Shown one piece after another: positions 6,086 to 6,202 of a stretch of 6,202 nucleotides of DNA (its first letter is position 1; each line of letters opens with the position of its first letter). Where the stretch lies: positions 6,268 to 12,469 of the forward strand of contig WQRP01000041.1 in the NCBI GenBank assembly GCA_009786675.1, given 5' to 3'. The position numbers were made by a program, and so were the translations under genes. The notes under the pieces are model-generated. The model was not told the origin of the DNA, did not search any database, and saw nothing but the letters and a program-made list of their open reading frames with translations. Origin of the DNA: Treponema sp. Its GTDB lineage: Bacteria; Spirochaetota; Spirochaetia; Treponematales; Breznakiellaceae.

Positions 6086-6172
6086 TTGGCGACAGCCGTA
6101 TTTACGCCCGTTCTCGCTTTGGACACGAAAGAAATACGGTTACGAATGAAAGGCATCGGGATCTGTCGCCAA
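6086..6172 (+). ncRNA. Candidate structured RNA with a three-way junction, family not recognised
   Basis: Three helices are visible. P1 pairs 6086-6095 (TTGGCGACAG) with 6163-6172 (CTGTCGCCAA), 10 bp without mismatch. P2 follows directly, pairing 6096-6103 (CCGTATTT) with 6132-6139 (AAATACGG), 8 bp. P3 (6143-6158) is CG-A-ATG, loop AAAGG, CATCG: 5 bp with one bulged A. The 28-nt P2 end loop holds CCCG, which could pair with CGGG (6157-6160), and CTTT, which could pair with the AAAG of the P3 loop; these are possible tertiary contacts. The structure begins right after the start expected from the promoter at 6046-6074. It could be a riboswitch or leader element, a small RNA, or a palindromic DNA element. 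No known riboswitch signature was recognised, and no terminator is seen before the window ends. Confidence 0.5.
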
Positions 6173-6184
6173 CGGTGACATTTA

Positions 6185-6202
6185 CCCCCCCCCCCCCCCC
6201 CC
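6185..6202. repeat. Poly-C homopolymer of at least 18 at the right edge
   Basis: The last 18 bases are all C, so the true length is unknown. Such tracts are slippage-prone; in Treponema pallidum poly-G tracts near promoters cause phase variation. The tract may equally mark the end of an assembled contig, where homopolymers stop assembly, or a library artefact. It lies about 105 nt downstream of the predicted plus-strand transcription start. Confidence 0.9.

Noticed and set aside
5955..6156. Small open frames on both strands of the intergenic region right of the permease
   Set aside because: They overlap the promoter elements and the inverted repeats, have no ribosome binding site and resemble no protein I know.
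6086..6172. Integron attC site, since some treponemes carry integrons
   Set aside because: The ends do not fit the GTTRRRY/RYYYAAC core, and the helices lack the usual extrahelical bases and spacer layout. One side has a 23-nt insertion, which is unlike attC.
6086..6172. Retron msr-msd or miniature transposon
   Set aside because: The element is short for a retron RNA and no reverse transcriptase is visible. No target-site duplication flanks the inverted repeats (CATGA before, CGGTG after). The right-hand neighbour is unseen, so this is not excluded absolutely.

Overview
The window looks like bacterial chromosomal DNA, probably from a spirochaete of the Treponema lineage. It is GC-rich for that group, like some gut treponemes. 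This placement rests on protein flavour: a 51-residue L34 ending in SDEKKPY, a long YidC beginning MEKNTLLAVVLS, and the uninterrupted order rpmH-rnpA-yidD-yidC-jag. No 16S rRNA or other phylogenetic marker is present, so it is an inference.

Every confidently recognised gene lies on the minus strand, so biological order runs from right to left. The right end (about 5964-6202) is non-coding and the most unusual part. It holds a near-consensus plus-strand promoter, then a 10-bp and an 8-bp nested inverted repeat that can fold into a three-way-junction RNA, then an 18-C homopolymer that runs off the window. Next come a GntP-family permease (4566-5963) and an M20C aminoacyl-histidine dipeptidase, PepD (3035-4495). 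The 70-nt gap between them holds a 20-bp near-perfect dyad overlapping a candidate pepD promoter.

From about 3038 leftwards lies the conserved ribosome, RNase P and membrane-insertion cluster: ribosomal protein L34, the RNase P protein, YidD, YidC and the N-terminal 51 codons of Jag (cut by the left edge). Its likely promoter overlaps the pepD stop codon and gives a leader of roughly 92 nt with two hairpins before rpmH. Within the cluster, rnpA and yidD are coupled by a TAATG overlap.

The cluster links translation (L34), tRNA 5' maturation (RnpA with the RNase P RNA, not in this window) and membrane protein insertion (YidC, assisted by YidD), followed by the RNA-binding protein Jag. PepD and the permease show no clear functional link with it and seem to be neighbours with their own promoters. 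The coding region is ordinary. The candidate structured RNA with its promoter and the poly-C tract is the part that deserves attention.
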